In this document: piece after piece, positions 35,098-44,320 of the stretch
Numbering within the stretch: the stretch's first letter is position 1
How the letters are laid out: every line of letters begins with the position of its first letter
Origin: Arcobacter sp.
Lineage (GTDB): Bacteria; Campylobacterota; Campylobacteria; Campylobacterales; Arcobacteraceae
Direction: 5' to 3'
Length of the DNA stretch: 64,000 nucleotides
Assembly: GCA_002869565.1 (NCBI GenBank)
Contig: PKUJ01000027.1
Coordinates: forward strand, 256,801-320,800
Position numbers and translations under genes: made by a program
The notes under the pieces: generated by a model
The model's input: the letters and a program-made list of their open reading frames with translations, nothing else
What the model was told of the DNA's origin: nothing
Database searches by the model: none

Positions 35098-35123
35098 AAA
35101 AGGGGAAATATTATTCCTCTTTT
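35098..35123 (-). terminator. Terminator after aroE
   Basis: AAAAGGGGAA (35098-35107) pairs with TTCCTCTTTT (35114-35123) with one G-U pair and a 6-nt loop. On the minus strand it is followed by TTT. It separates aroE from the Rof-like gene. Confidence 0.65.
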
Positions 35124-35140
35124 AGTGCTTTTCTCATTGT

Positions 35141-35914
35141 TTATATGGTTTCATCATTGGCATTTTCTTTAGTAAAATATTCAAAAGCCAAAACACCTTG
35201 ATAAAGTAGCATATCTTCTCCATCTTTTGTTTCTAAACCATTCTCTTTGGCAAGTTTTAAAAATGGAGTTATTTTTCCATATACACAATCAAAAGCACAT
35301 CTTGCAGTTTTTAAAACATTTTTTAAAATCTCTTCTGGACAAGGAAGATATTCATCTTTTAATCCTGCACTTGTGGAATTAACTATTAGATCATACTCTT
35401 TTGGTATAAAATCATTCCATGTAGTTGCTATTATATTATGGTCCTTAAAAAACTTAAGTTTCCCTTCACTTCTATTTAAAACAGTCACTTCTATATCACT
35501 TTGTTGTAAAGCAAGAGAGATAGCTTTTGCAGTACCTCCTGCACCTAAAAGTAATACTGACTTAATTTCTCCAAAACTTTCAATTGCATATAAAAAACCA
35601 GGGGCATCTGTATTATAAGCTATAACTTTCCCATCTTCATTTATATAAGTGTTTACAGCTTTAATTTCATTTGCTAGCCCTCTAACTTCATCTGCATTTT
35701 CATAAGCAAATTCTTTATGAGGTACTGTAATATTTGCACCTGCGTAATTATTACTTAAGAATACATCTTTTATAGTATTTCCCTCTTCAAGTAAATGTTT
35801 TTTGTAAATACCGTTATAATCTATATTTTTAAAGCCTGCATTATGCATTTGTGGAGACTTTGAGTGTTCTACTGGATTCCCAAAAATTACAAATTCTTCT
35901 TTTTTTTCTGACAT
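35141..35914 (-). CDS. aroE: Shikimate dehydrogenase (NADP+)
   Basis: 257 residues. Substrate site FGNPVEHSKSPQMHN and NITVPHKE (Lys67 catalytic), NADP-binding GAGGTAKAI, and NSTSAGL and YQGVLAFEYF at the end. It reduces 3-dehydroshikimate to shikimate in aromatic amino acid synthesis. It is single in its transcription unit with a terminator on its 3' side. Confidence 0.96.
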   Translation of the reverse strand: MSEKKEEFVIFGNPVEHSKSPQMHNAGFKNIDYNGIYKKHLLEEGNTIKDVFLSNNYAGANITVPHKEFAYENADEVRGLANEIKAVNTYINEDGKVIAYNTDAPGFLYAIESFGEIKSVLLLGAGGTAKAISLALQQSDIEVTVLNRSEGKLKFFKDHNIIATTWNDFIPKEYDLIVNSTSAGLKDEYLPCPEEILKNVLKTARCAFDCVYGKITPFLKLAKENGLETKDGEDMLLYQGVLAFEYFTKENANDETI

Positions 35915-36044
35915 TATTATCCTTTAAAGTAGATGATTTTATCTAAATTTCAATTAGAGCAAATTAAATCTTGATTTATCACTCTAAAATGGCTTTTTAG
36001 TTAAAATAATAAGCTAATAAAATTGAATTATAATTGGAAAATAA

Positions 36045-36716
36045 ATGAATAAGATATTTTATACTTTTACAACAAATTCTGATGGTAATCTTGCCTATCA
36101 TGTAGCAGATTTAAAAGAAAATGTGGACAAAAATAGAGAGAAACTTGCATTAAAATATGATTTCGATATTGAAAATTTATTTTATATGAATCAAGTTCAT
36201 GGAAATAATGTAGAAATTATTACAAGAGAGAGCCCTAGATTAATAGATAATTGTGATGGAATTATTACAAATGAAAAAAATCTAACACTTATGGTAATGG
36301 TTGCCGATTGTATACCCACACTATTTTTTGATAAAAATAAAGGCGTAATTGCAGCAGTTCATGCAGGAAGAAATTCTACTTTTCAAAAAATTGTAGAAAT
36401 TACTGCAAAAAAAATGATAAATGAGTTTAATTGTGAAGTAAAAGATATAGAAGTTATACTTGGTCCTTCTATTCAAAAATGCTGTTATGAAGTAAATGAA
36501 GAGTTAGCCCAAATAGTAAAAAAATCTTTTGGAGAAGAGTTTGTAAATGGTAGATTTATAGATTTACAAGGTATAAATAAAATGCTTTTAGAAAAACTCG
36601 GAATCTTAAATATAACTATTTCTAATACTTGTACTAAATGCTCAGGGGAAGAATATTACTCTTATAGGGTGTATAAAAAGTGTGGTAGGTTTTCCGCTCT
36701 GATTACCATAAAATAG
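36045..36716 (+). CDS. pgeF: Laccase-domain (YfiH/PgeF-like) protein
   Basis: 223 residues. Family blocks: NQVHGNNVEII, CDGIITNEKNLTLMVMVADCIPTLFFD, AAVHAGRNSTFQKIV and GPSIQKCCYEV, with the metal-binding His and Cys residues retained. Members are purine nucleoside phosphorylases or peptidoglycan-editing factors. The usual HAGWRGT reads HAGRNST here, so the Trp is lost while the His is kept. A repeat array lies immediately after the stop codon. Confidence 0.87.
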   Translation: MNKIFYTFTTNSDGNLAYHVADLKENVDKNREKLALKYDFDIENLFYMNQVHGNNVEIITRESPRLIDNCDGIITNEKNLTLMVMVADCIPTLFFDKNKGVIAAVHAGRNSTFQKIVEITAKKMINEFNCEVKDIEVILGPSIQKCCYEVNEELAQIVKKSFGEEFVNGRFIDLQGINKMLLEKLGILNITISNTCTKCSGEEYYSYRVYKKCGRFSALITIK

Positions 36717-36720
36717 CAAA

Positions 36721-36764
36721 TATGTAAAAATTATGTAAGTCTCATGTAAAATTTATGTAACTTA
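36721..36764. promoter_or_regulatory. Four ATGTAA repeats at exact 11-bp spacing upstream of malic enzyme
   Basis: ATGTAA starts at 36722, 36733, 36744 and 36755, so the units are exactly 11 bp. Direct repeats once per helical turn are the typical site of OmpR/PhoB-class regulators. It begins 5 nt after the pgeF stop and lies about 100 nt before maeB. TACAAT at 36829-36834 is a possible -10 box. In reverse complement the unit is TTACAT, also present once in the array before the NSS transporters. Confidence 0.6.
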
Positions 36765-36863
36765 AAAGAAAATTAAATTATATAAGAAAAATTTATTTTT
36801 TTTTGACTTTTTATAAGTTTCAATTAGTTACAATTCCGTAACAATAGATGAAAGGAAAAGTTA

Positions 36864-38120
36864 ATGAGTAAACCAGTTACAAAAGAAGAGGCGTTAGATT
36901 ATCATGAATTTCCATCTCCTGGAAAACTTGGAATCCAAACTACAACAGAATTAAAAACACAAAGAGATTTGTCTTTAGCATATACTCCAGGTGTTGCACA
37001 TCCTTGTTTAGAAATTGAAGCAAATCCAGAAAATGCATATAAATATACTGCAAAGAGAAATCTTGTAGCAGTTATATCAAATGGTACAGCTGTACTCGGT
37101 CTTGGTAATATTGGAGCATTAGCTTCTAAGCCTGTTATGGAAGGTAAATCTGTACTATTTAAAAAGTTTTCTGCAATAGATTCTTTTGATATTGAAGTTG
37201 ATGAAGAGGATGCTTCAAGATTTGTAGATGTTTGTAAAGCTATTGCACCAACTTTTGGAGGAATAAATCTTGAAGATATTGGTTCTCCTGCTTGTTTTGA
37301 AATAGAAAGAAGACTTATCGATGAATTAGATATTCCTGTAATGCATGATGATCAACATGGAACAGCAATTATTACTACGGCAGGTTTGATTAATGCTTGT
37401 GATATTATAAAAAAAGAGTTAAAAGATTTAAAAGTTGTTGTTGTAGGAGCTGGGGCTGCTGCAATTTCTTGTTCTCGAATGTATAAAGCTGTTGGTGTTG
37501 AAAATCTTATTATGTGCGACTCTAAAGGTGTTATTCATGATGGAAGAGATGATTTAAATAAATTTAAAAAAGAATTTTCTGTTTCTGAGCCTATGACTAA
37601 ACTTGAAGCATTTAGAGAAGCAGATGTTGTGCTTGGATTATCTAGACCTGGAACATTCACACAAGAACATATTGCCGTAATGGCAGATGAACCAATTGTA
37701 TTTGCTTTAGCAAATCCAACTCCTGAACTTTATCCTGAAGAAGTACTTGCGATTAGAGATAAAGCTATTGTTGGAACGGGAAGAAGTGATTTCCCTAATC
37801 AAGTAAACAATGTAATTGGTTTTCCATTTATTTTTAGAGGAGCATTAGATGTTCAAGCTAAAAAAATAAATATGCAAATGAAAAAAGCTGCTGCTTATGC
37901 AATTGCTGATTTAGCAAAAAAACCAGTACCTCAAGATGTAAAAGATATTTTTGGTGATTTATCTTATTCAAAAGAGTATATTATCCCAACTGCCTTTGAT
38001 AAGAGACTTATAGTAGAAGTTTCAAGTGCTGTTGCAAATGCAGCAGTTGAATCTGGAGTTGCAAGAGTTAAAGATTTTAACCTAGAAACTTATCGAGAAA
38101 AACTATCTAAAATGATTTAA
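36864..38120 (+). CDS. maeB: Malic enzyme, oxaloacetate-decarboxylating (NADP+ type)
   Basis: 418 residues. Malate site SLAYTPGVAHPCLEI, catalytic Lys region PVMEGKSVLFKKF, metal site LEDIGSPACFEIERRL and DIPVMHDDQHGTAI, NAD(P) loop VVGAGAAAISC. It has only the malic-enzyme part and lacks the phosphotransacetylase-like extension of long MaeB proteins. It makes pyruvate and CO2 from malate. An 11-bp repeat array upstream suggests response-regulator control, perhaps tied to C4-acid supply. Confidence 0.93.
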   Translation: MSKPVTKEEALDYHEFPSPGKLGIQTTTELKTQRDLSLAYTPGVAHPCLEIEANPENAYKYTAKRNLVAVISNGTAVLGLGNIGALASKPVMEGKSVLFKKFSAIDSFDIEVDEEDASRFVDVCKAIAPTFGGINLEDIGSPACFEIERRLIDELDIPVMHDDQHGTAIITTAGLINACDIIKKELKDLKVVVVGAGAAAISCSRMYKAVGVENLIMCDSKGVIHDGRDDLNKFKKEFSVSEPMTKLEAFREADVVLGLSRPGTFTQEHIAVMADEPIVFALANPTPELYPEEVLAIRDKAIVGTGRSDFPNQVNNVIGFPFIFRGALDVQAKKINMQMKKAAAYAIADLAKKPVPQDVKDIFGDLSYSKEYIIPTAFDKRLIVEVSSAVANAAVESGVARVKDFNLETYREKLSKMI

Positions 38121-38131
38121 ATCTAATTAAT

Positions 38132-38163
38132 GGTATTATTTCATCCACAAATGAAATAATACC
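38132..38163. terminator. Strong hairpin between maeB and purU
   Basis: GGTATTATTTCAT and ATGAAATAATACC form a perfect 13-bp stem with a 6-nt loop. There is no clear T-run after it on the plus strand, so it may be a weak terminator or an mRNA-end stabiliser. Confidence 0.6.
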
Positions 38164-38180
38164 TAGGATTAATACAAAAA

Positions 38181-39014
38181 ATGAAAGAATATATACTTCT
38201 AATTGATACTATCGATGCAAAAGGGCTTGTTTATAATATCTCAAAAGTACTTTTTGCAAACAATCTAAATATTGAAAAAAATGCCGAATACGTTGAAAAA
38301 GAATCCAATAAATTTTTTATGAGAACTGTTATCTCTGGAGATGTAAATTGTAATATGCTTTTAAAAGAGTTAACAGAAGTCTTGCCTGCAAATGCTACAA
38401 TCAAACTTACTCCTAAAGCTAAAAAAGATATTGTAATTTTAGCAACAAAAGAGTCTCATGTTTTAGGAGACTTATTAATTAGATATATTGATGGCGAGTT
38501 AAATGCTAATATAAAAGCAGTGATTGCAAACCATGATTATTTAAAAGATTTAGTTGAGAGTTTTAACATTCCATTTCATTGTATTAGTGCAGAAGATATG
38601 GAAAGAGAAGCTCATGAAGAACTTGTTATTGAACAAATAAAAGAGTATGAACCTGAGTTAATTGTTTTAGCAAAATATATGAGAATCTTAACACCAAATT
38701 TTGTGGAAACTTTTCCTAAACAAGTATTAAATATCCATCACTCATTTTTACCATCATTTATTGGAGCTAATCCATATAAACAGGCACATCATAGAGGTGT
38801 TAAGATTATTGGTGCAACAGCTCATTATGTAACAAATGATTTAGATGAAGGTCCAATTATTGATCAAGGTGTTGTAAGAGTTGACCATAGTTTTACATGG
38901 CAAGATATGAGAAGATCTGGACGTAATGTAGAAAAAGTTGTACTCTCAAATGCTTTACAGTTACTTTTAGATGATAAAGTATTTGTTTATGATAACAAAA
39001 CAGTGATTTTATAA
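38181..39014 (+). CDS. purU: Formyltetrahydrofolate deformylase
   Basis: 277 residues. N-terminal ACT domain (1-80, LIDTIDAKGLVYNISKVLF), then a formyltransferase-like catalytic domain with LAKYMRILTPNFVE, NIHHSFLPSF, GATAHYVTNDLDEGPIIDQ (conserved Asn, His and Asp). It hydrolyses 10-formyl-THF to formate and THF, balancing one-carbon pools. The ACT domain likely senses glycine or methionine. The trmL pseudogene starts one base after its stop. Confidence 0.94.
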   Translation: MKEYILLIDTIDAKGLVYNISKVLFANNLNIEKNAEYVEKESNKFFMRTVISGDVNCNMLLKELTEVLPANATIKLTPKAKKDIVILATKESHVLGDLLIRYIDGELNANIKAVIANHDYLKDLVESFNIPFHCISAEDMEREAHEELVIEQIKEYEPELIVLAKYMRILTPNFVETFPKQVLNIHHSFLPSFIGANPYKQAHHRGVKIIGATAHYVTNDLDEGPIIDQGVVRVDHSFTWQDMRRSGRNVEKVVLSNALQLLLDDKVFVYDNKTVIL

Positions 39015-39015
39015 T

Positions 39016-39480
39016 ATGTTTAACATAGTATTATTAGAACCTAGAATCCCAGGAAATGTAGGAACAATTGGTAGACTTGCCTTTGCTATGAATTGTACTC
39101 TTCATCTTATTAAACCATATGGTTTTGGTGAAATTACTGAAAAAGAAGTAAGACGAGCAGGGCTTGATTATTGGTTTGAGTTAGATGTTAGAGAGTATGA
39201 AAATATAGAAGACTTCTGGTAAAAAAACCCATTTTCTAACAGACATTTTTTTGCTACAACAAAAACAAAGCAAGTATACTTTGATGCAAAATATGAAGTA
39301 GGGGACTATATCTATTTTGGTAGGGAAGATGCCGGTCTTCCTGAAAATTTATTAGCTAAAAATGAAAAAGGCTGTATTACTATTCCTATGACAAATGATG
39401 CCAGAAGTTTAAATATTGCAAACTCTGTATCAATTGTAGCTTATGAGGCCTTACGTCAAAACTTTAAAGATTTCAAATAA
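39016..39480 (+). pseudogene. trmL: tRNA (cytidine(34)-2'-O)-methyltransferase with in-frame TAA
   Basis: One frame of 155 codons, interrupted only by TAA at 39220-39222. Before it: NIVLLEPRIPGNVGTIGRLAF and LIKPYGF, the SPOUT N-terminus. After it, in the same frame: NPFSNRHFFATT, YIYFGREDAGLPENLL, CITIPMTNDARSLNIANSVSIVAYEAL, the knotted SAM site. Without the second half the protein lacks SAM binding. The full length fits TrmL, which methylates the wobble ribose of tRNA-Leu. One base change gives the stop, so this is a recent nonsense mutation, a sequence error or a read-through case. Confidence 0.88.
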
Positions 39481-39692
39481 ATAACTAATTTTTCATCTTA
39501 TGTAAATTACTATTTGATTACAATCTTATAATATTCTTAAATTTTATTTTTAATTTATTATTTTTTAAATATTTTAATGTTAATATCCCAAACATTAAAT
39601 AATATATTAGAATATATATAAATTATTTTTCTTAGTATTGCATAATTAATAGTATTTTTGATAATTATTTAAAATTTTATTAAGGAAAATAG
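39481..39692 (+). promoter_or_regulatory. AT-rich leader of the chemoreceptor gene
   Basis: No ORF or hairpin of note. TATAAT at 39527-39532 is the best -10 candidate; it would give a leader of about 155 nt. AAGGA lies just before the ATG at 39693. Confidence 0.4.
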
Positions 39693-42206
39693 ATGAAAGA
39701 TATTTACATAAAAACAAAGTTATTGTTAATTGTACTTTGCTCAATTACTATCATATCTGTCGTTCTTTCTTTAGAATCAATCTTTTCTATGAAAGAAGTA
39801 TCTAATAAAAAAATAGAAGAGTATAGAGTTGAAGCTTATAAAAATAAAGAAAGTGAACTAAAAAACTATGTTTCTTTAGCATATAAAACAGTTGAATCCT
39901 TTTATTCACGTACTGCAAAAGATAAAATAAGACTTGAAGTCGAAAAATATATCAAAGAGCAATCAAATTTTCTTTTTTCTATTATTGAGAGTGAATATAA
40001 AAAGAATAAAGATTTATTAACAGAAGTAGAAATAAAAAATAAGATAAAATCTATTGTTGAATCAACAAGATATGGAAAATCAGGTTATTTTTGGATTAAT
40101 GATTTTGATAATAATATGATTATGCATCCAATTGTAAAAAAACTTAATGGTAAAAATTTAAAAAATGATCCTGCTTCAGCTTTTATTATTGATGGAATAA
40201 AAAAATTAAATAATTCTGGAAAAGATGAAGCGTTTGTAGAATATTCATTTATTAAACCAGGTACTCAAAAAACTGTTTATAAATCATCAATAATAAAAGT
40301 TTTTAAACCTTTTAATTGGATTATAGGAACAGGTGCATATATTGATGATGTAAAATTAAAAATGCAAAAAGAGGCAATTACTGCAATTTCAAAGATGAAA
40401 TATGGCACAGATGGTTATTTTTGGATAAACGATACTGATGGGAAAATGGTAGCTAATCCAAATAATCCTGCTATAAATGGTAAAAATATGATTAATGCTA
40501 CTGATGTTAATGGAAAATTTTATTTTAAAGAAATTGTGAATATTGCTAACACTAAAGGCTCTGGATTAGTAGAATATCTAAAAGAAAAACCTGGTAAAAC
40601 AAAAGCCCAACCAAAATTTTCTTATATTCAAAAGTTTGCTGAATGGAACTGGGTAATTGGTACTGGTGCATATGTTGATGAAGTTGAAGATAATGTACTT
40701 AAAATGATAAATGAAACAGATGATGATATCAAAGGGTTTATCATTAGTATAATTATAAAGGCTCTTATTGCATTGATTATTTTAGTATTTCTATCAATAT
40801 TTATTGCAAAAAAAACTATATTAGATCCATTAGATAATTTCCAAATAGGATTATTAAATTTCTTTAAATACCTAAATAGACAAGCTGATGACGTGACTTT
40901 ATTAGATGATTCTTCAAAAGATGAATTAGGGAAAATGTCAAAAGTTGTTAATGAAAACATTGCAGCAACAAAAATAGGGGTAGAAGAAGACAGACATTTT
41001 ATTAATGAGACGATTACTGTATTAACAGAATTTGAACAGGGTGATTTATGTCAAAGAATCAATATTGATGTTGAAAACCCGGCTTTAATGGAGTTAAAAA
41101 AAGTTCTTGATTCAATGGGAAGCCATATGGAAAAAAATATAGAAAATATATTAGATGTCTTGGAACAATATACAAATTATAACTTTATGCAAAAAGTTGA
41201 TAATAAAAATATTAAAAATCAACTTTTAGATTTAGCAAATGGTGTTAATAGTTTAGGTGATTCAATCACTTCAATGCTTTGTGAGAATAAAAAAGTTGGA
41301 TTAACATTAGATTCTTCTTCTCATACACTTTTATCAAATGTAAATATTCTTAATGATGCTTCAACTGAAGCTGCTGCATCTTTAGAAGAAACTGCTGCTG
41401 CATTAGAAGAGATTACAAGTACTATTATTAGTAATACTGATCATGTGAGTGAGATGGCACAATTTGCAAATAGCGTTGTTGCTTCTGTTAAAGAAGGTAA
41501 TGACCTAGCTAATCAAACAACAAAGTCTATGGATGAGATAAATGTAGAGGTAACAGCTATTAGTGACGCAATTGGTGTTATCGATCAAATTGCTTTTCAA
41601 ACAAATATATTGTCACTTAATGCTGCAGTAGAAGCTGCAACAGCTGGGGAAGCGGGGAAAGGTTTTGCCGTTGTAGCACAAGAAGTAAGAAATCTAGCTT
41701 CACGTTCAGCAGAAGCAGCAAAAGAGATTAAAAATTTAGTTGAGAGTGCAAATATAAAGGCTAATGAAGGTAAAGAAATTTCAAATAAGATGATTCATGG
41801 TTACACTTCATTAAATGAAAATATTAATAAAACAATTGAATTAATAAAAGATGTTGAAATGGCATCTCAAGAACAAAAATCTGGAATAGAACAAATAAAT
41901 GATGCTGTAACTGCACAAGATCAACAAACACAACAAATTGCTAGTGCTGCAAATGAAACATATGATATTGCAATTGCAACTTCAAATATATCGAAAGAAA
42001 TAGTTGAAAATGTAGATTTAAAAAAATTTATTGGTAAAGATGATATTAAAATTGAAGATTCTGAAAATCAATTCAAATCTAGAAGCGATGTAAAAGAAAT
42101 TTGTATTGGAGATGAATTGAATCCTAGATGTAAAAAAGTTGAAGTAAAAACTGTAAACCAAAAAACATATAGTGATGAAATAGAAGATGCATGGGAAAGT
42201 TTTTAA
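39693..42206 (+). CDS. Methyl-accepting chemotaxis protein, tandem Cache, C-terminal AWESF tether
   Basis: 837 residues. N-terminal helix (8-27), then a periplasmic region with two Cache_2-like units, each with YGxxGYFWIND and [13 protein letters not shown]-type ends. A second helix (about 350-373) follows, then a HAMP-like linker and the signalling hairpin around [32 protein letters not shown]. The protein ends in AWESF, which fits the xWxxF pentapeptide that tethers CheR and CheB in enteric receptors. The ligand is probably a small carboxylate or similar, but not readable. Confidence 0.92.
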   Translation: MKDIYIKTKLLLIVLCSITIISVVLSLESIFSMKEVSNKKIEEYRVEAYKNKESELKNYVSLAYKTVESFYSRTAKDKIRLEVEKYIKEQSNFLFSIIESEYKKNKDLLTEVEIKNKIKSIVESTRYGKSGYFWINDFDNNMIMHPIVKKLNGKNLKNDPASAFIIDGIKKLNNSGKDEAFVEYSFIKPGTQKTVYKSSIIKVFKPFNWIIGTGAYIDDVKLKMQKEAITAISKMKYGTDGYFWINDTDGKMVANPNNPAINGKNMINATDVNGKFYFKEIVNIANTKGSGLVEYLKEKPGKTKAQPKFSYIQKFAEWNWVIGTGAYVDEVEDNVLKMINETDDDIKGFIISIIIKALIALIILVFLSIFIAKKTILDPLDNFQIGLLNFFKYLNRQADDVTLLDDSSKDELGKMSKVVNENIAATKIGVEEDRHFINETITVLTEFEQGDLCQRINIDVENPALMELKKVLDSMGSHMEKNIENILDVLEQYTNYNFMQKVDNKNIKNQLLDLANGVNSLGDSITSMLCENKKVGLTLDSSSHTLLSNVNILNDASTEAAASLEETAAALEEITSTIISNTDHVSEMAQFANSVVASVKEGNDLANQTTKSMDEINVEVTAISDAIGVIDQIAFQTNILSLNAAVEAATAGEAGKGFAVVAQEVRNLASRSAEAAKEIKNLVESANIKANEGKEISNKMIHGYTSLNENINKTIELIKDVEMASQEQKSGIEQINDAVTAQDQQTQQIASAANETYDIAIATSNISKEIVENVDLKKFIGKDDIKIEDSENQFKSRSDVKEICIGDELNPRCKKVEVKTVNQKTYSDEIEDAWESF

Positions 42207-42221
42207 AAGTTAATACTTATG

Positions 42222-42257
42222 AAAAGCTAAAATTAGTATAGACTTTTTTTAGCTTTT
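42222..42257. terminator. Possible bidirectional terminator
   Basis: AAAAGCTAAA (42222-42231) pairs with TTTAGCTTTT (42248-42257), with a 16-nt loop and T/A runs outside. It lies between the convergent chemoreceptor and the small coiled-coil gene. Confidence 0.5.
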
Positions 42258-42469
42258 TTAATTAATTTCTTTACGGCTTTTAATTTTTTTTCTAAATAAT
42301 TTTTTTCTTTTTTATTATTCTCTTTCTTAATCTTTTTTTCTAACTTATTTCTTTTCTCTTTTAAATTTTCCATTAAATCACTAATGTCATTTTTCTTTTC
42401 TTCAATCTCTTCTTTATCCCATAATAAAAAGTTTTGAAAATGCTCTTTAAGTTTATTTAGTCTCATCAA
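42233..42469 (-). CDS. Small lysine-rich coiled-coil protein
   Basis: 78 residues, almost entirely charged helix (Lys/Glu heptads from residue 18 to 74). Its start overlaps the end of the Na/Pi cotransporter gene by 17 nt, so it is coupled to it. No family is recognised. It may be a cytoplasmic partner of the cotransporter's PhoU-like domain. Confidence 0.6.
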   Translation of the reverse strand: MMRLNKLKEHFQNFLLWDKEEIEEKKNDISDLMENLKEKRNKLEKKIKKENNKKEKNYLEKKLKAVKKLIKKAKKSLY

Positions 42470-44219
42470 TTTCTCCTAAAGTTCTTAATTTTTCATCTCT
42501 AATAAATAAAATATTTGCAATTCTCAAAAGATTTTTACATATATTATATGCACTTGTAGAGTCATTTATTAAAGAGGTTGCCATTTTAGATGTTATTTTT
42601 TCAGTTCTAATTAAATCATCAATTCTTCCACTATTTAAGACATCTAAGTTTTGTAATCTATCTTTATCTACTTGGATGATTGTTGATGTTTCTATTTCAT
42701 CAAGTTGAGTTATATTTAACTGATTTACTTCAAATATAAAAGTTGCTAACTCTTTTTTGATAAGTAAATATTCATTTCTTATAAATTCATTTTTACTATT
42801 TATATAAAAATTCATATTTTGTTGTATATCTCTTGTATCTTTTAGAATCTTTACAATTATATTAGAAGCCAGTTTTAATTGAGATACATAGGCTGTTTGT
42901 TCTATATTCATATTTTGTTGAGAAATAAGAGCAAATTCTATTATTTCACTATATAAAGACTTTAAGTCATTTTGATAAATATCATTTAAATTTGTATCAA
43001 TTTTTATTTGAGGTTTATTTATTATTCTTTCAATATCATCTTTTGTTGTTATATCACTTGTATGAATGGAAATAGCGTGTAATATCGCTTTTTGTGCATT
43101 ATCATATAAATGAATAACTTCTTTTTGTACTGAAACCATTGCATTGTATGGAATTTTGATATTTGCTTTATCTAAATATATTGGTTTTGAATCTTTTTTT
43201 ACTTTGTCATTAATAAACCTATGGGATAGTACTACAATATAAGAAATAAATGGAAATAAAATTATAATTCCTAATAGGTTGAAGATAGTATGAAATAGAG
43301 CAAGTTTCATAGAATAATTTTCATCAGCTATTCCAAAATATGGTGCAAGTAAATCAACTAAGTCTTTTAATGAATAGATTAAAGCAACAGCAATAAGCCC
43401 TGTTATAATATTAAAAATAAAATGACCAAAAGCTAATCTTTTACCATTTTGATTTGAGGTAAGAGAGCCAATTGCAGCAGTTACTGTTGTCCCAACATTT
43501 GCTCCAATTGCGAGGGCTAAGGCATCTATATATAAAATATTTGCACCAGCAAGAGCTGTGATAATTATAGCCATTGTGGCACTACTTGATTGTATTACAA
43601 CAGTAGCCATAGCTCCAATTAAAATATATATTAGAATTCCTAAATATCCTTCAACAGAATAGGCTGCTAAATCAATTGCACTTCTTAAAGTATCAAATCC
43701 CTCTTTCATATATGAAATACCTAAAAAGATAAAACCTAGTCCTAATAATATATTTCCTAAACCAATATAACTTCTGCTTTTTGAAAATCTAAATATTACA
43801 CCAAAAACAATCATTGGCATTGCATACATAGATATTTTTATTTTTAATCCAAGAGCAGAAACAATCCAAGCTGTAGTAGTACTACCTAAGTTTGCTCCAA
43901 ATACAATTGCTAAACCCTGAGCTAAAGAGATTATTTCAACAGATAAAAAAGATATAACAATAACTGAAATCAAAGATGAACTTTGAACTATTGATGTTGT
44001 AATAAACCCAGTTAAAAGTGATTTATATTTATTCTTTGTAAACTTTTCTAGTATTTTTTCTAGAGTTCCACCTGAAAATAGTTTAAACCCATCTTCCATA
44101 AAATGCATACCAATAAGAAAAATAGCAATACCTGAAAGAATAATTTTTATATTTTCTTGTGATATTACATAAAATGCAGTAATAACTAGTATGAGTATAA
44201 TCAATAGTTTTTTAATCAA
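42453..44219 (-). CDS. Na/Pi cotransporter family protein with PhoU-like tail
   Basis: 588 residues. Two repeated transport units with the QSSSxxxxxxxxxA signature (TTSIVQSSSLISVIVISFL and VIQSSSATMAIIITALAG) and GANxGTTxTA (FGANLGSTTTAWIV, IGANVGTTVTAAIG), as in NptA/YjbB. Residues from about 350 form helical PhoU-like bundles in the cytoplasm. It exports or imports phosphate with Na+. It stands far from the phn operon, but phosphate handling is a shared theme. Confidence 0.9.
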   Translation of the reverse strand: MIKKLLIILILVITAFYVISQENIKIILSGIAIFLIGMHFMEDGFKLFSGGTLEKILEKFTKNKYKSLLTGFITTSIVQSSSLISVIVISFLSVEIISLAQGLAIVFGANLGSTTTAWIVSALGLKIKISMYAMPMIVFGVIFRFSKSRSYIGLGNILLGLGFIFLGISYMKEGFDTLRSAIDLAAYSVEGYLGILIYILIGAMATVVIQSSSATMAIIITALAGANILYIDALALAIGANVGTTVTAAIGSLTSNQNGKRLAFGHFIFNIITGLIAVALIYSLKDLVDLLAPYFGIADENYSMKLALFHTIFNLLGIIILFPFISYIVVLSHRFINDKVKKDSKPIYLDKANIKIPYNAMVSVQKEVIHLYDNAQKAILHAISIHTSDITTKDDIERIINKPQIKIDTNLNDIYQNDLKSLYSEIIEFALISQQNMNIEQTAYVSQLKLASNIIVKILKDTRDIQQNMNFYINSKNEFIRNEYLLIKKELATFIFEVNQLNITQLDEIETSTIIQVDKDRLQNLDVLNSGRIDDLIRTEKITSKMATSLINDSTSAYNICKNLLRIANILFIRDEKLRTLGEIDETK

Positions 44220-44320
44220 AAGGACTGCCTTTATAAATCATTTAATCTATTTTAACAATAAACTTAGAAAAAGACAAGAATAGTTAAAAAATTAAATATA
44301 TATTTTCTAACTATTTCCTT

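Noticed and set aside
18935-39222. In-frame TAA codons as evidence of a reassigned genetic code
   Set aside because: TAA ends most intact genes in this window at the expected family length, so it is a normal stop; the two interrupted genes are local lesions or read-through cases.
44242-44257. TTAATC/TTAACA pair beside the Na/Pi cotransporter as another member of the TTAACA regulon
   Set aside because: Spacing is 10 bp, the orientation is opposite to the gene, and no -10 box lies at the 9-nt distance.
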